Shown here: positions 33,066 through 40,922 of the stretch, one piece after another | Layout: each line of letters opens with the position of its first letter | How positions within the stretch are numbered: the first letter of the stretch is position 1 | Assembly: GCA_937941245.1 (NCBI GenBank) | Contig: CALDYC010000022.1 | Coordinates: 1-59,714 of the forward strand | Origin: an uncultured Acidimicrobiales bacterium | GTDB lineage: Bacteria > Actinomycetota > Acidimicrobiia > Acidimicrobiales > UBA10347 | Length of the DNA: 59,714 nucleotides | Direction of reading: 5' to 3' | Notes under the pieces: generated by a model | Databases searched by the model: none | What the model was told of the DNA's origin: nothing | Seen by the model: only the letters and a program-made list of their open reading frames with translations | Program-made: the position numbers and the translations under genes

Positions 33066-34655
33066 ATGCCTGCAGACCTGCAACTCGGATCGATCATCGA
33101 AGTGATCGCCGACGCCATCCCCGACCGACCGGCGCTCATCACCAACGACATCGAGCTTTCGTGGTTCGAACTCGACGACCGGTCGACGCGACTGGCGAAT
33201 CACCTGATCGACAACGGCGTCGCTCCTGGCGATCACGTGGCCATTCACGCTCGCAACAGTCACCAATGGGTCGAATCGTTCTACGCCTGCTTCAAAGCCC
33301 GAGCCGTACCTATCAACGTGAACTACCGCTACGTGCACGACGAGCTCGTGTATCTCTACGACAACGCTGATTGCGTGGCGGTTATCACCGAGTCGATCTA
33401 TGCCGACGCGATCGACGCGGTGGCACGTCAGCTTCCGAAGTTGAAGCATCGTGTCGTCATCGACGACGGCTACGAGCACGCTTTGGCGGCAGCCTCGACC
33501 GGTCGGCGTCTCACCGACCGATCGGCCGACGATCAATACATCGTCTATACGGGCGGCACCACCGGCATGCCCAAGGGCGTGATGTGGCGCAACGAAGACA
33601 TCATCATGGCGGCGCTCAACGCTGGCCGGCGAGACCAACCAATCAATAGCCTGCACCAACTCGCCGACGAAGCGGCCGCTGCGCCCGGCCAAGGACGACT
33701 GATGGCAGCCGGCCCCATGATGCACGGCGGCACCCAGTGGGCGTGCGGCAATGCCCACGTCATGGGCGGTGTAATGGTGCTCTACACACTGCCTAGTTTC
33801 GACGCCTACGAAATGCTCGCACTCGCCGATCGCGGTCGAGCCCATGCCCTGACAACCATGGGCGATGCAATGGCTCGACCCCTGGCCGAAGCTCGACTGC
33901 ATGGCCCAGCCGGCGAACTTGAGCTCGCCAATCTGTTCAGCGTGAACAACGCTGCAGCTCCTCTGTCGATGGCTGTGCGCGAGCAGTTGCGGGCCGCGTT
34001 CCCCAACCAGATCATCATGGACACCTACGGTGCGTCCGAGACCGGATCCACCGGCCGCCGATCCGACGACGGGTCCGAGCAAAAGGCACCGCGCTTCGAT
34101 GTTGGGCCCGAGACGACCGTGCTCGACGAGAAGACCGGTCGAATCTGCGATGTCGGCGAGGTCGGCAAGCTCGCACGGAGCGGAGCGATCCCACTCGGCT
34201 ACTACAAAGACCCAGCAAAGACTGCGGCCACGTTCCCCGTGTTCGACGGCAAACGCTGGGTGATTCCCGGCGACTTCGCGCACATCGAAGCCGACGGATC
34301 GATCACCGTCCTCGGCCGGGGATCCGCCAGCATCAACTCGGGCGGCGAAAAGATTTACCCCGAAGAAGTCGAAGCCGCCCTCAAGCAACACCCGGCCGTG
34401 TTCGATGCAGCGGTCGTTGGTACGCCGTCTGAGCGTTGGGGTCAGCAAGTGACGGCACTGGTGCGTCTGCGTGACAACTGCCAGGCAACGAACGAAGAAC
34501 TTCGCCAGCATTGCCGTGCCTTGGTCGCCGACTACAAGGTGCCCAAGGATCTCTTCATCGTCGACGCAGTTCCGCGCACCGAGGTCGCCAAGGTCGACTA
34601 CCCGGGATCGACGGTTCTCGCACTCAAGCTTCTCGGGATCGAAGCAAAGCGCTAG
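33066..34655 (+). CDS. Acyl-CoA ligase (AMP-forming)
   Basis: 529 aa from ATG 33066; the much longer open frame upstream is a shadow of the amidohydrolase gene. Motifs: VYTGGTTGMPKGVMW, TYGASETGSTG, PGDFAHIEADG, INSGGEKIYPEEVE and the C-terminal VPRTEVAKVDY. The GVMWR after the phosphate loop and the IYPEEVE hinge are typical of ligases next to steroid and terpenoid degradation genes (FadD3/FadD19-like), without fixing the substrate. It is the last gene of the operon starting at 28059, unless the cupin 111 bases later is included. Confidence 0.88.
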   Translation: MPADLQLGSIIEVIADAIPDRPALITNDIELSWFELDDRSTRLANHLIDNGVAPGDHVAIHARNSHQWVESFYACFKARAVPINVNYRYVHDELVYLYDNADCVAVITESIYADAIDAVARQLPKLKHRVVIDDGYEHALAAASTGRRLTDRSADDQYIVYTGGTTGMPKGVMWRNEDIIMAALNAGRRDQPINSLHQLADEAAAAPGQGRLMAAGPMMHGGTQWACGNAHVMGGVMVLYTLPSFDAYEMLALADRGRAHALTTMGDAMARPLAEARLHGPAGELELANLFSVNNAAAPLSMAVREQLRAAFPNQIIMDTYGASETGSTGRRSDDGSEQKAPRFDVGPETTVLDEKTGRICDVGEVGKLARSGAIPLGYYKDPAKTAATFPVFDGKRWVIPGDFAHIEADGSITVLGRGSASINSGGEKIYPEEVEAALKQHPAVFDAAVVGTPSERWGQQVTALVRLRDNCQATNEELRQHCRALVADYKVPKDLFIVDAVPRTEVAKVDYPGSTVLALKLLGIEAKR

Positions 34656-34705
34656 ATCGCATGTTCACGGTTCGTGGTGTCCAGTATCGGACTACTGTCG
34701 GTTCA

Positions 34706-34767
34706 TGGACATCGACGGCGACATGCACGTCCATGTGCACGAGCGGTCGACGACCGCCCCAAGCTGA
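34706..34767 (+). CDS. Possible His-rich mini-ORF before cupin gene
   Basis: An ATG at 34706 opens a 20-codon frame (MDIDGDMHVHVHERS...) whose TGA overlaps the cupin ATG (TGATG). There is no good ribosome site. It might be a coupled leader peptide or chance. Low confidence. Confidence 0.2.
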
Positions 34768-35141
34768 TGCCAAAGCCAACCAATCTCACGGCGCACCTCG
34801 GCCCCCGCGAGTCGCTCGTTTCCAACCTTGGGCAGCTGTCTCTTACTGGCGTTAGCGGTGCCGCGTGGTCTCTCACCAGCGAGCAACTCAACCTCAACTT
34901 GGTGACCCTGGCCGCTGGCGATGCGATCGACACGCACCTCTCACCCGAAGTGGACGTCGCGCTCATCGTGGTGAGCGGCGAGGGGTCAATCACTATCGAC
35001 AATGACACGCAGGCGATCTGCGTCGACTCGGTTGTCCTGATCGCTCGACATGCATCGCGCCGAATAGCTGCCCACACAGCAATGCGCTTCTACACGGTCC
35101 ACATCCGACGAGCTGGCCTGACGATCGGCTCCCCCGGCTGA
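34767..35141 (+). CDS. Small cupin-domain protein
   Basis: 124 aa. Cupin beta-barrel features: LVTLAAGDAIDTHLSPEVDVALIV (motif 1 with a single His, usually G(X)5HXH), GEGSITIDNDTQAI, and the second-motif region HASRRIAAH. The incomplete His set means metal binding is doubtful. Single-domain cupins often bind or shape small polar metabolites or serve as regulators. It is 29 bases before the ureohydrolase gene, so it is probably the first gene of the arginine-like catabolic unit. Confidence 0.7.
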   Translation: MPKPTNLTAHLGPRESLVSNLGQLSLTGVSGAAWSLTSEQLNLNLVTLAAGDAIDTHLSPEVDVALIVVSGEGSITIDNDTQAICVDSVVLIARHASRRIAAHTAMRFYTVHIRRAGLTIGSPG

Positions 35142-35170
35142 CCCGTCGGCCACGGCACACTTGAGTCCTC

Positions 35171-36241
35171 ATGACGTGGAACGATGACAAGCTTGACCGG
35201 CTGCGTAGGCGCTACGACGGGTCTGCCGGTGGCGACATGCACGACCCCGAGTTCGCTCGAATCGCGAACATGATCTTCTCGTCGGGCGGCCGCCGACCGC
35301 CACCGTGGGCTGGCATGCCCACGCTGCTCGACGCACCCCACATGTCGCCAGACGATGGCGCAGACCTTTCCACGCTGGACGTGGCGATGTTTGGCATGCC
35401 CCTGGACCTGGGCGTAACCAATCGCAGTGGTGCTCGTTTCGGCCCTCGTGCCCTGCGATCTATTGAACGTGTGGGTCCGTACAACGATGCCTTACGTTGT
35501 GCACCCGTACATGAGATGGCCGTTGCCGACATTGGCGACGTTCCGATGGGAAGCCGGTACGACCTGCATCAATCCCATCGCGACATCGAGTCCTTCGTGC
35601 AGCAAATCATCGACGCTGGGGCGCTACCCCTTGGAGTGGGAGGCGACCACTCGGTCACCCATCCGGTTCTTCGAGCGATCGGAGCGAAGGATCCGGTCGC
35701 CATGGTCCATATCGACGCACACTGCGACACCGGCGGGCCCTACGAAGGCGAGAAGTTCCACCATGGCGGACCGTTCCGCAACGCGGTGCTCGACGGGGTA
35801 CTCAATCCTGAGCGTTCGATTCAGATCGGCATACGCGGCTCTGCCGACTACATCTGGGAGTTCTCGACCGATGCCGGCATGACCGTGATCCCCGCCCGCG
35901 ATCTGGACCACATGAGCATCGAGCAGGTCATCGCCAAAGCTCTCGACGTCATCGGCGATGCTCCCACCTACGTGACCTTCGATGTCGACGGACTCGACCC
36001 CGCCTACGCACCTGGTACCGGCACACCCGAAGTTGGTGGCTTGACCACACGCGAGGCTTTCCAGATTCTTCGCGGCCTAAAGGGTGCCAACATCGTCGGC
36101 GGCGACGTGGTCGAAGTCGCACCGCAATACGACCCAACTACCAACACTGCACACACCGCCGCGCACATGCTCTTCGAGATCTTGTCGCTCATGCAGTTCA
36201 GCCCGGCCCGACCCGGCCGCAAAGCGCACGCAGTCACATGA
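35171..36241 (+). CDS. Ureohydrolase, guanidinobutyrase/agmatinase-like
   Basis: 356 aa. Cleaves a guanidino compound to urea and an amine. All binuclear manganese ligands are visible: His160 (GGDHS), Asp182, His184 and Asp186 (IDAHCDT), Asp271 and Asp273 (DVDGLDP). The loop GGPYEGEKFHHGGPF and the strand SIQIGIRGSADY are closer to guanidinobutyrase/guanidinopropionase than to arginase or E. coli agmatinase. The next gene, overlapping by 4 bases, resembles arginine:pyruvate transaminase, which supports 4-guanidinobutyrate as substrate. Agmatine remains an alternative. Confidence 0.9.
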   Translation: MTWNDDKLDRLRRRYDGSAGGDMHDPEFARIANMIFSSGGRRPPPWAGMPTLLDAPHMSPDDGADLSTLDVAMFGMPLDLGVTNRSGARFGPRALRSIERVGPYNDALRCAPVHEMAVADIGDVPMGSRYDLHQSHRDIESFVQQIIDAGALPLGVGGDHSVTHPVLRAIGAKDPVAMVHIDAHCDTGGPYEGEKFHHGGPFRNAVLDGVLNPERSIQIGIRGSADYIWEFSTDAGMTVIPARDLDHMSIEQVIAKALDVIGDAPTYVTFDVDGLDPAYAPGTGTPEVGGLTTREAFQILRGLKGANIVGGDVVEVAPQYDPTTNTAHTAAHMLFEILSLMQFSPARPGRKAHAVT

Positions 36242-37410
36242 CTCGCTACAGCGAACTCGCCCGACGGCTCGATGCCCCGGCCGCCGATGCCTGGGCAGTC
36301 CACGACCGAGCCCTCGCCATGCAACGCTCGGGCGAGCCAGTCGTCGTCCTTTCGATTGGCGATCCCGACTTCCGCACGCCTGACCCGATCATCGATAACG
36401 CGGTCAGCCACCTCAGAATTGGTCGCACTCACTACTCCCCTGCGCTGGGAGAAATCAACCTGCGCCGCGCCGTTGCTGACTATGAGAACCGGGTGTCGCC
36501 CCACGACTGCGCGGTAGACCAAGTCGGCATCTTCCCCGGCGTCACCGCGGGCCTGTTCGCCGCTCTGTCATGCCTGGTTGATCGCGGCGACGGGGTCGTC
36601 GTCGTCGATCCGCAGTACGTCGGATACATGCCCATGCTGCTTGGACTCGATGTCGATGTGCAGATGGTCCGCGCTCGACCCGAGCTGGGATTCGAACCAA
36701 CTGCCGACGAGATCATTGACGCAATACAGGACCACACCCGAGTCGTGTTGTTGAATACCCCGGGCAACCCCACTGGAGCGATCATCGGGGCCGAAACGCT
36801 GCAGCGTGTACTCGCTGAATGCCAAGCGCGCGATATCTGGCTGGTGACAGACGAGATCTATTCGATGTTCACTTTCGATCGGCCCCACGTATCAGCGCGA
36901 ACTGCGGCCGAGCGGCTCGACAATCTGGTCGTCGTCGACGGTCTGTCAAAGTCCCATGCCATGACTGGCTGGCGCGTCGGATGGACGGTCGCACCCGCGG
37001 AGTTCACTGAGCACCTTGGTCGATTTGCCGAAATGTCGATCTTCGGGTGCCCCCAGTTCGTGCAAGATGCCGCAGCGTTCGCTCTGAACAACGACGAGTA
37101 CTACGTCCGTGATATGCGTGACGAGTACCGTCGCCGACGCAACGCCGTGTGCGATCGGCTCGATTCGATCCAGGGCCTCACTGCCCGTCGACCCGAGGCT
37201 GGCATGTTCGTGATGATCGACGTCCGCGAGCTCTACGCCGACGATCAGCAGTTCGCGAACGAGCTGCTCGACACGGTTGGGCTTTCGGTACTGCCTGGTT
37301 CAGCGTTCGGCGAGAGCACCGCAGGCCATGTGCGGTTCTCTCTTGTGCAGCCATTGAATGTGCTGATGGAAGGCTGTCAGCGCCTTGAGACCTTCGTGTC
37401 ACGCCTGTAG
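36238..37410 (+). CDS. Class I aminotransferase, AruH-like (arginine:pyruvate)
   Basis: 390 aa. PLP lysine Lys238 in LSKSHAMTGWRVGW, Asn177 in NTPGNPTG and Asp205 in VTDEIY. Several segments agree with my memory of Pseudomonas AruH: N-terminal ADAWAVHDRAL, SKSHAMTGWRVGW, QDAAAFAL, RRRRNAV and RPEAGMFVMIDVR. AruH converts arginine to 2-ketoarginine, the entry of the arginine transaminase pathway. ATG overlaps the ureohydrolase stop (ATGA). The decarboxylase and aldehyde dehydrogenase needed between the two reactions are not in the window. Confidence 0.85.
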   Translation: MTRYSELARRLDAPAADAWAVHDRALAMQRSGEPVVVLSIGDPDFRTPDPIIDNAVSHLRIGRTHYSPALGEINLRRAVADYENRVSPHDCAVDQVGIFPGVTAGLFAALSCLVDRGDGVVVVDPQYVGYMPMLLGLDVDVQMVRARPELGFEPTADEIIDAIQDHTRVVLLNTPGNPTGAIIGAETLQRVLAECQARDIWLVTDEIYSMFTFDRPHVSARTAAERLDNLVVVDGLSKSHAMTGWRVGWTVAPAEFTEHLGRFAEMSIFGCPQFVQDAAAFALNNDEYYVRDMRDEYRRRRNAVCDRLDSIQGLTARRPEAGMFVMIDVRELYADDQQFANELLDTVGLSVLPGSAFGESTAGHVRFSLVQPLNVLMEGCQRLETFVSRL

Positions 37411-37452
37411 TTGACAGCAACTGGCAACGACACTCGCGTCCCTAGCGCTAAC

Positions 37453-37479
37453 GCTGCCCGAACATTGTCTTGGGGCAGC
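37453..37479. terminator. Hairpin between convergent genes
   Basis: GCTGCCC, a 13-base loop, then GGGCAGC. It lies 43 bases after the aminotransferase stop and 15 bases before the convergent antiporter operon end. No T-run follows, so it is a possible but not typical intrinsic terminator. Confidence 0.4.
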
Positions 37480-37493
37480 TCGCTGGCAACGCT

Positions 37494-37820
37494 TCAGTCC
37501 TTGACTCGGGCTTCCGCTGGGGCCAACTCGTCGACCTGCAACCACGCGCCAGGGCCACTTCGGTGCACAGCTCGGAACAGCAGATAGACGCCGACCGGCA
37601 CCGTGAGCACTAAGGCCGCCGAGGCAACCGCTAGCTGGGCGGTCGCTTCCCACCCAAGCCTCAGCGATGCGCCGACGGCGGCTAACAGGAAAGCGACTGG
37701 GCTTGCCTTGCCAGCGGCATGCATGCGGGCATAGGGGGATTCAAAGCGCACCAGCCCAACTGCAGCGATAACTGCAACGATTCCCCCAGCGAGCAAGAAG
37801 ACGTCACCGAGCAGTGTCAT
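37494..37820 (-). CDS. mnhG: Na+/H+ antiporter subunit G
   Basis: 108 aa from ATG 37820, seven bases after the mnhF stop with GAGGG in between. Three membrane helices (LLGDVFLLAGGIVAVIAAVGL; ASPVAFLLAAVGASLRLG; AALVLTVPVGVYLLFRAV) and the family segment VRFESPYARMHAAGKA identify MnhG/MrpG. Last subunit of the hetero-oligomeric cation/proton antiporter that exports Na+ and helps pH homeostasis. The C-terminus carries a short charged tail. Confidence 0.93.
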   Translation of the reverse strand: MTLLGDVFLLAGGIVAVIAAVGLVRFESPYARMHAAGKASPVAFLLAAVGASLRLGWEATAQLAVASAALVLTVPVGVYLLFRAVHRSGPGAWLQVDELAPAEARVKD

Positions 37821-37827
37821 CGTGCCC

Positions 37828-38097
37828 TCAAACTCCAGCATCGGTTCCCGCAATGTGCTCCAAAAACCTGGCCGCACTGACGGTCGCAGTAAACCCGACG
37901 ACGGCGAGCACGATGAGCGTGGTCAGACTGTCCGACGCTCCACGCCGTGCTGCGTCGACCGTGACAGCCCCCATAAAACAGATCAGCATGACGTCGAGCG
38001 CTACGACCCGGTCGGCAAGCTGCGGACCAGTGACGACGCGGCCAGCGCCAACAACACCAGCGCCGACGAAGAGCCCGAGGGCAATGGCTGAAATCAT
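37828..38097 (-). CDS. mnhF: Na+/H+ antiporter subunit F
   Basis: 89 aa, three helices. Family segment GPQLADRVVALDVMLICFMG is the conserved MnhF core (usually GPT.ADRVVALD). ATG overlaps the end of mnhE by 4 bases. Part of the membrane domain of the Mrp complex. Confidence 0.93.
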   Translation of the reverse strand: MISAIALGLFVGAGVVGAGRVVTGPQLADRVVALDVMLICFMGAVTVDAARRGASDSLTTLIVLAVVGFTATVSAARFLEHIAGTDAGV

Positions 38098-38660
38098 GAT
38101 TTCACTCCTTGATTGGTGGGGACCGGAAGCGCATCGCAGCTCAGTCGAGCCAGGCGGGTCACGTGTTCGACCACGGTGTCGCAGCCGGAGCGATTGAGTA
38201 GATGCAAGTACAGCACGCCATCATCTGGGTCGACCGAAACAACGGCGCTACCTGGTGTCACCGTGATGGCGACGATGAGCAACAACAGATGGTGTCGAGC
38301 CTGAGGCGGAATTCGAACGGCGATGATTGCTTCGTCGGTCGCTCGTCCTGGGCTCAGGGTCTCGCGGGCAACGTCGACGGTTGAAACAACCAGGTCCCAC
38401 ATCACGACGACGACGAATCGGACCAATGGCCCGAAACGGACCGAGCCGCCGCTGGTGTTTCCGAGCATACGACTCGCAATCTCTGCGACAATCAGACCGC
38501 TGATGATGTTCGCAATCGAGATGTCAGCCCACAGCGCACACCACGCGGCAACCAACGTCAGCACAACCAGCGCATGTCGTCCGCTCGTGCCGAGATGCAG
38601 TGCGGGCCGGCGATTACTCGGTGCAGATTTGGGGTTCGTGGTCAAGGGTTCGTTTGTCAT
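38094..38660 (-). CDS. mnhE: Na+/H+ antiporter subunit E
   Basis: 188 aa. An N-terminal hydrophilic stretch of ~25 residues precedes two helices (ALVVLTLVAAWCALWADISI; FVVVVMWDLVVSTVDVA). The MnhE signature appears as TVTPGSAVVSVDPDDGVLYLHLL, the segment next to the Na+ exit path. Overlaps of 4 bases with mnhD and mnhF. The N-terminal extension is a little longer than in Bacillus MrpE. Confidence 0.93.
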   Translation of the reverse strand: MTNEPLTTNPKSAPSNRRPALHLGTSGRHALVVLTLVAAWCALWADISIANIISGLIVAEIASRMLGNTSGGSVRFGPLVRFVVVVMWDLVVSTVDVARETLSPGRATDEAIIAVRIPPQARHHLLLLIVAITVTPGSAVVSVDPDDGVLYLHLLNRSGCDTVVEHVTRLARLSCDALPVPTNQGVKS

Positions 38661-40141
38661 CCGAGCACCGCTTCGATGTAGCTGGCGGGGTTTTGGAGTT
38701 CATCTGCTGCTCGTGCGCTCATGTCCATGATGGACCCGGCGAAGATCGAGACCACGATCGTGACGCCGGTCGCCAGACCCGTTGCGCTTCGCATGAGACG
38801 CATGTTGGACCGGCTCGCAGGAACTCGGTCGAGGTCATCGGGGGGGCTTCCCCAAAACACGCCACTCCAGATCTTGGTCATCGATAGCAGCGTCAGCGCT
38901 CCCCCGACGAGCGCAACCGTCACGATCAGCGCCGAGTCGGCATCGAATGCTGCGCTGATCACTCCGAGCTTGGCGACAAAGCCCGAGAACGGTGGCAGGC
39001 CGGCAAGGCTCAGGGCAGGAATCGCAAAGAACAACGCAAGCAGTGGACTACGGGTCATCAGGCCACCGGACCGTTCGAGGTCACTCGTCCCTTGTTCGTT
39101 CTCGATAAGACCGCCGACGAGGAACAGGACGGTCTTGACCGGCATGTGGTGCACAAGAAACAGAATCGCTGCAGTGGTTCCCGCAGTCGTAAACAAGCCG
39201 AGGCCAGCGAGCATGTATCCGATTTGGCTGATCACGTGGAACGAAAGGATCCGCTTGACATCGCTTTGCGCCAATGCCCCAAAGGCTCCGACGATCATCG
39301 TGACCGCGGCAATCATCACGATGACCGGTCCAAGTTCGTCGGCAGCGATCAGATTGTGGAAGCGGATCAGCACGTACATGCCGATCTTGGTGAGCAAGCC
39401 GGCGAACACCGCAGTGATCGTCGTGGGTGCAGTCGGGTACGAGTCCGGCAACCATGAGAACAACGGAAAGATCGCCGCCTTGGTGCCAAAGACGACCAAA
39501 AACCAGGCCCCGATACCGAGCTGCACCGCGCGGTCAAGTTCGGGAAGACGATCTGCGAGCAGCGCCATGTTGACGGTGCCGGTCGCTGCGTAGACAAAGG
39601 CGATACCGAAAAGGAAGAGTGTCGACGCAAACAGGTTCATCACGACGTAGGTCATGCCCGATCGGATCTGCTCGCGCCCACCTTGATGAGTCAACAGGAC
39701 GTAGCTCGACACCAACATCAGCTCGAACGCAACGAATAGCGTGAAGAGGTCCCCGGTCAGGATCGACAACGCCACACCCGCAGTGAGCACACCGAGCAGC
39801 GGCCCGGTCAGCTCAGGATTGGCACCCCACGCGGTGCGGCGCTGGCCGATCGCAAACAGTTCAACAATCAAAATGATGACCATCGCTACAGGAAGCACGA
39901 GAGCGGCAAACATGTCCGCGACGAGCACGATGCCCAGTTCTGGGTTCCAGTCGCCGATCCGCAGCACGTAGGTGCCCTCGTCACGTATCGCGAAAAGCAG
40001 GGCGATCGACGCAGCCGCCGCGGCGCTGAGCCCGGCCAAGGTCACGACGTCACGAAGACGAGCGTGAGACCGCAACGTCAATCCAGCGCACGTTGCCGCT
40101 AGCGGGCCGAGGAGGACGGTCACTATCAACACGCCCGTCAT
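38657..40141 (-). CDS. mnhD: Na+/H+ antiporter subunit D
   Basis: 494 aa, about 14 helices, homologous to the proton-pumping NuoN/NuoM subunits. Key conserved regions: FVAFELMLVSSYVLLT with the helix-5 Glu, TKAAIFPLFSWLPDSYP with the helix-7 Lys, and SDVKRILSFHVISQIGYM. These residues carry protons in Mrp and complex I. Coupled by 4-base overlaps to mnhC and mnhE. Confidence 0.95.
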   Translation of the reverse strand: MTGVLIVTVLLGPLAATCAGLTLRSHARLRDVVTLAGLSAAAAASIALLFAIRDEGTYVLRIGDWNPELGIVLVADMFAALVLPVAMVIILIVELFAIGQRRTAWGANPELTGPLLGVLTAGVALSILTGDLFTLFVAFELMLVSSYVLLTHQGGREQIRSGMTYVVMNLFASTLFLFGIAFVYAATGTVNMALLADRLPELDRAVQLGIGAWFLVVFGTKAAIFPLFSWLPDSYPTAPTTITAVFAGLLTKIGMYVLIRFHNLIAADELGPVIVMIAAVTMIVGAFGALAQSDVKRILSFHVISQIGYMLAGLGLFTTAGTTAAILFLVHHMPVKTVLFLVGGLIENEQGTSDLERSGGLMTRSPLLALFFAIPALSLAGLPPFSGFVAKLGVISAAFDADSALIVTVALVGGALTLLSMTKIWSGVFWGSPPDDLDRVPASRSNMRLMRSATGLATGVTIVVSIFAGSIMDMSARAADELQNPASYIEAVLG

Positions 40142-40482
40142 TGCGCCACCCGCAAATCTTCGAGGTCATCTTCGACCAGGTCGTCGCCGGTGAGCTCTTG
40201 TTGACGGCGAGCCAATGCAAGCAGGAACAGAGTGAGGCCGAACGAAATCACGATGGCGGTCAGCGCGAGTGCCTGCGGTACGGGGTTCGCAATGGTCTCG
40301 GCGCTGACCCGATTTGCGAGCGGTGGCTCCCCCGCCTCGCCGCCCGCTGCGACGAGAGCAAGCACCACGGCGTGGCCAAGCAGAGCGAAGCCGAGAATGA
40401 TACGGCTCAGGCTGCGCGCGGTAATCAGGAACACGCCGACCGAAGTCAGGGCCCCAACGGCGATCAGTAGTCCAATCGTCAT
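40138..40482 (-). CDS. mnhC: Na+/H+ antiporter subunit C
   Basis: 114 aa, three helices, homologous to NuoK. IILGFALLGHAVVLALVA and ALALTAIVISFGLTLFLLAL are the family core. The hydrophilic C-terminus (QQELTGDDLVEDDLEDLR) is acidic. Overlaps both neighbours by 4 bases. Confidence 0.95.
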   Translation of the reverse strand: MTIGLLIAVGALTSVGVFLITARSLSRIILGFALLGHAVVLALVAAGGEAGEPPLANRVSAETIANPVPQALALTAIVISFGLTLFLLALARRQQELTGDDLVEDDLEDLRVAQ

Positions 40483-40922
40483 GTCGACGTCTCGTCACCT
40501 GGGGATTCTGGACTGAACTCTGCCGGGGCTAGTCCGTTGAGCAGCGACACGATCAGCCCAATCACAACCGCGACGACACCAGCATCGAACAACAGCGCTG
40601 ATCCGCTTTTGATTTTGCCGAACAGAGGCAGTTCGAGCGAGACGACCTTCTGATCCAGAAGCAGGTCTCCCCACACCAGGGGTGCAGCCGCGACCGCGAC
40701 GATGATGGCCATGCCGGTCGCCACCAACACCGTCGCATCGTCAGGCGTGCGCAGCCCGGCAACAGATCTCAAGATCACGACCGCGCCAAGCACCAGTCCC
40801 GCCGCGAATCCGCCGCCAGGTTGGTTGTGGCCCGCAAAGAAAAGGTAGATCCCAGCAACCGCAGCGAGCGGCGTTGCAGCTCGAACGCTGATGTGCACGA
40901 TGGGAGATTGTGATCGGATCAT
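40479..40922 (-). CDS. mnhB: Na+/H+ antiporter subunit B
   Basis: 147 aa, four helices. YLFFAGHNQPGGGFAAGLV is the diagnostic MnhB segment, and GDLLLDQKVVSLELPLFG the conserved loop. In this genome subunit B is separate from A. Coupled by 4-base overlaps to mnhA and mnhC. Confidence 0.95.
   Translation of the reverse strand: MIRSQSPIVHISVRAATPLAAVAGIYLFFAGHNQPGGGFAAGLVLGAVVILRSVAGLRTPDDATVLVATGMAIIVAVAAAPLVWGDLLLDQKVVSLELPLFGKIKSGSALLFDAGVVAVVIGLIVSLLNGLAPAEFSPESPGDETST

Noticed and set aside
32955-34511. Open frame of 518 codons on the - strand over the acyl-CoA ligase
   Set aside because: Shadow; the + strand has complete ligase motifs.
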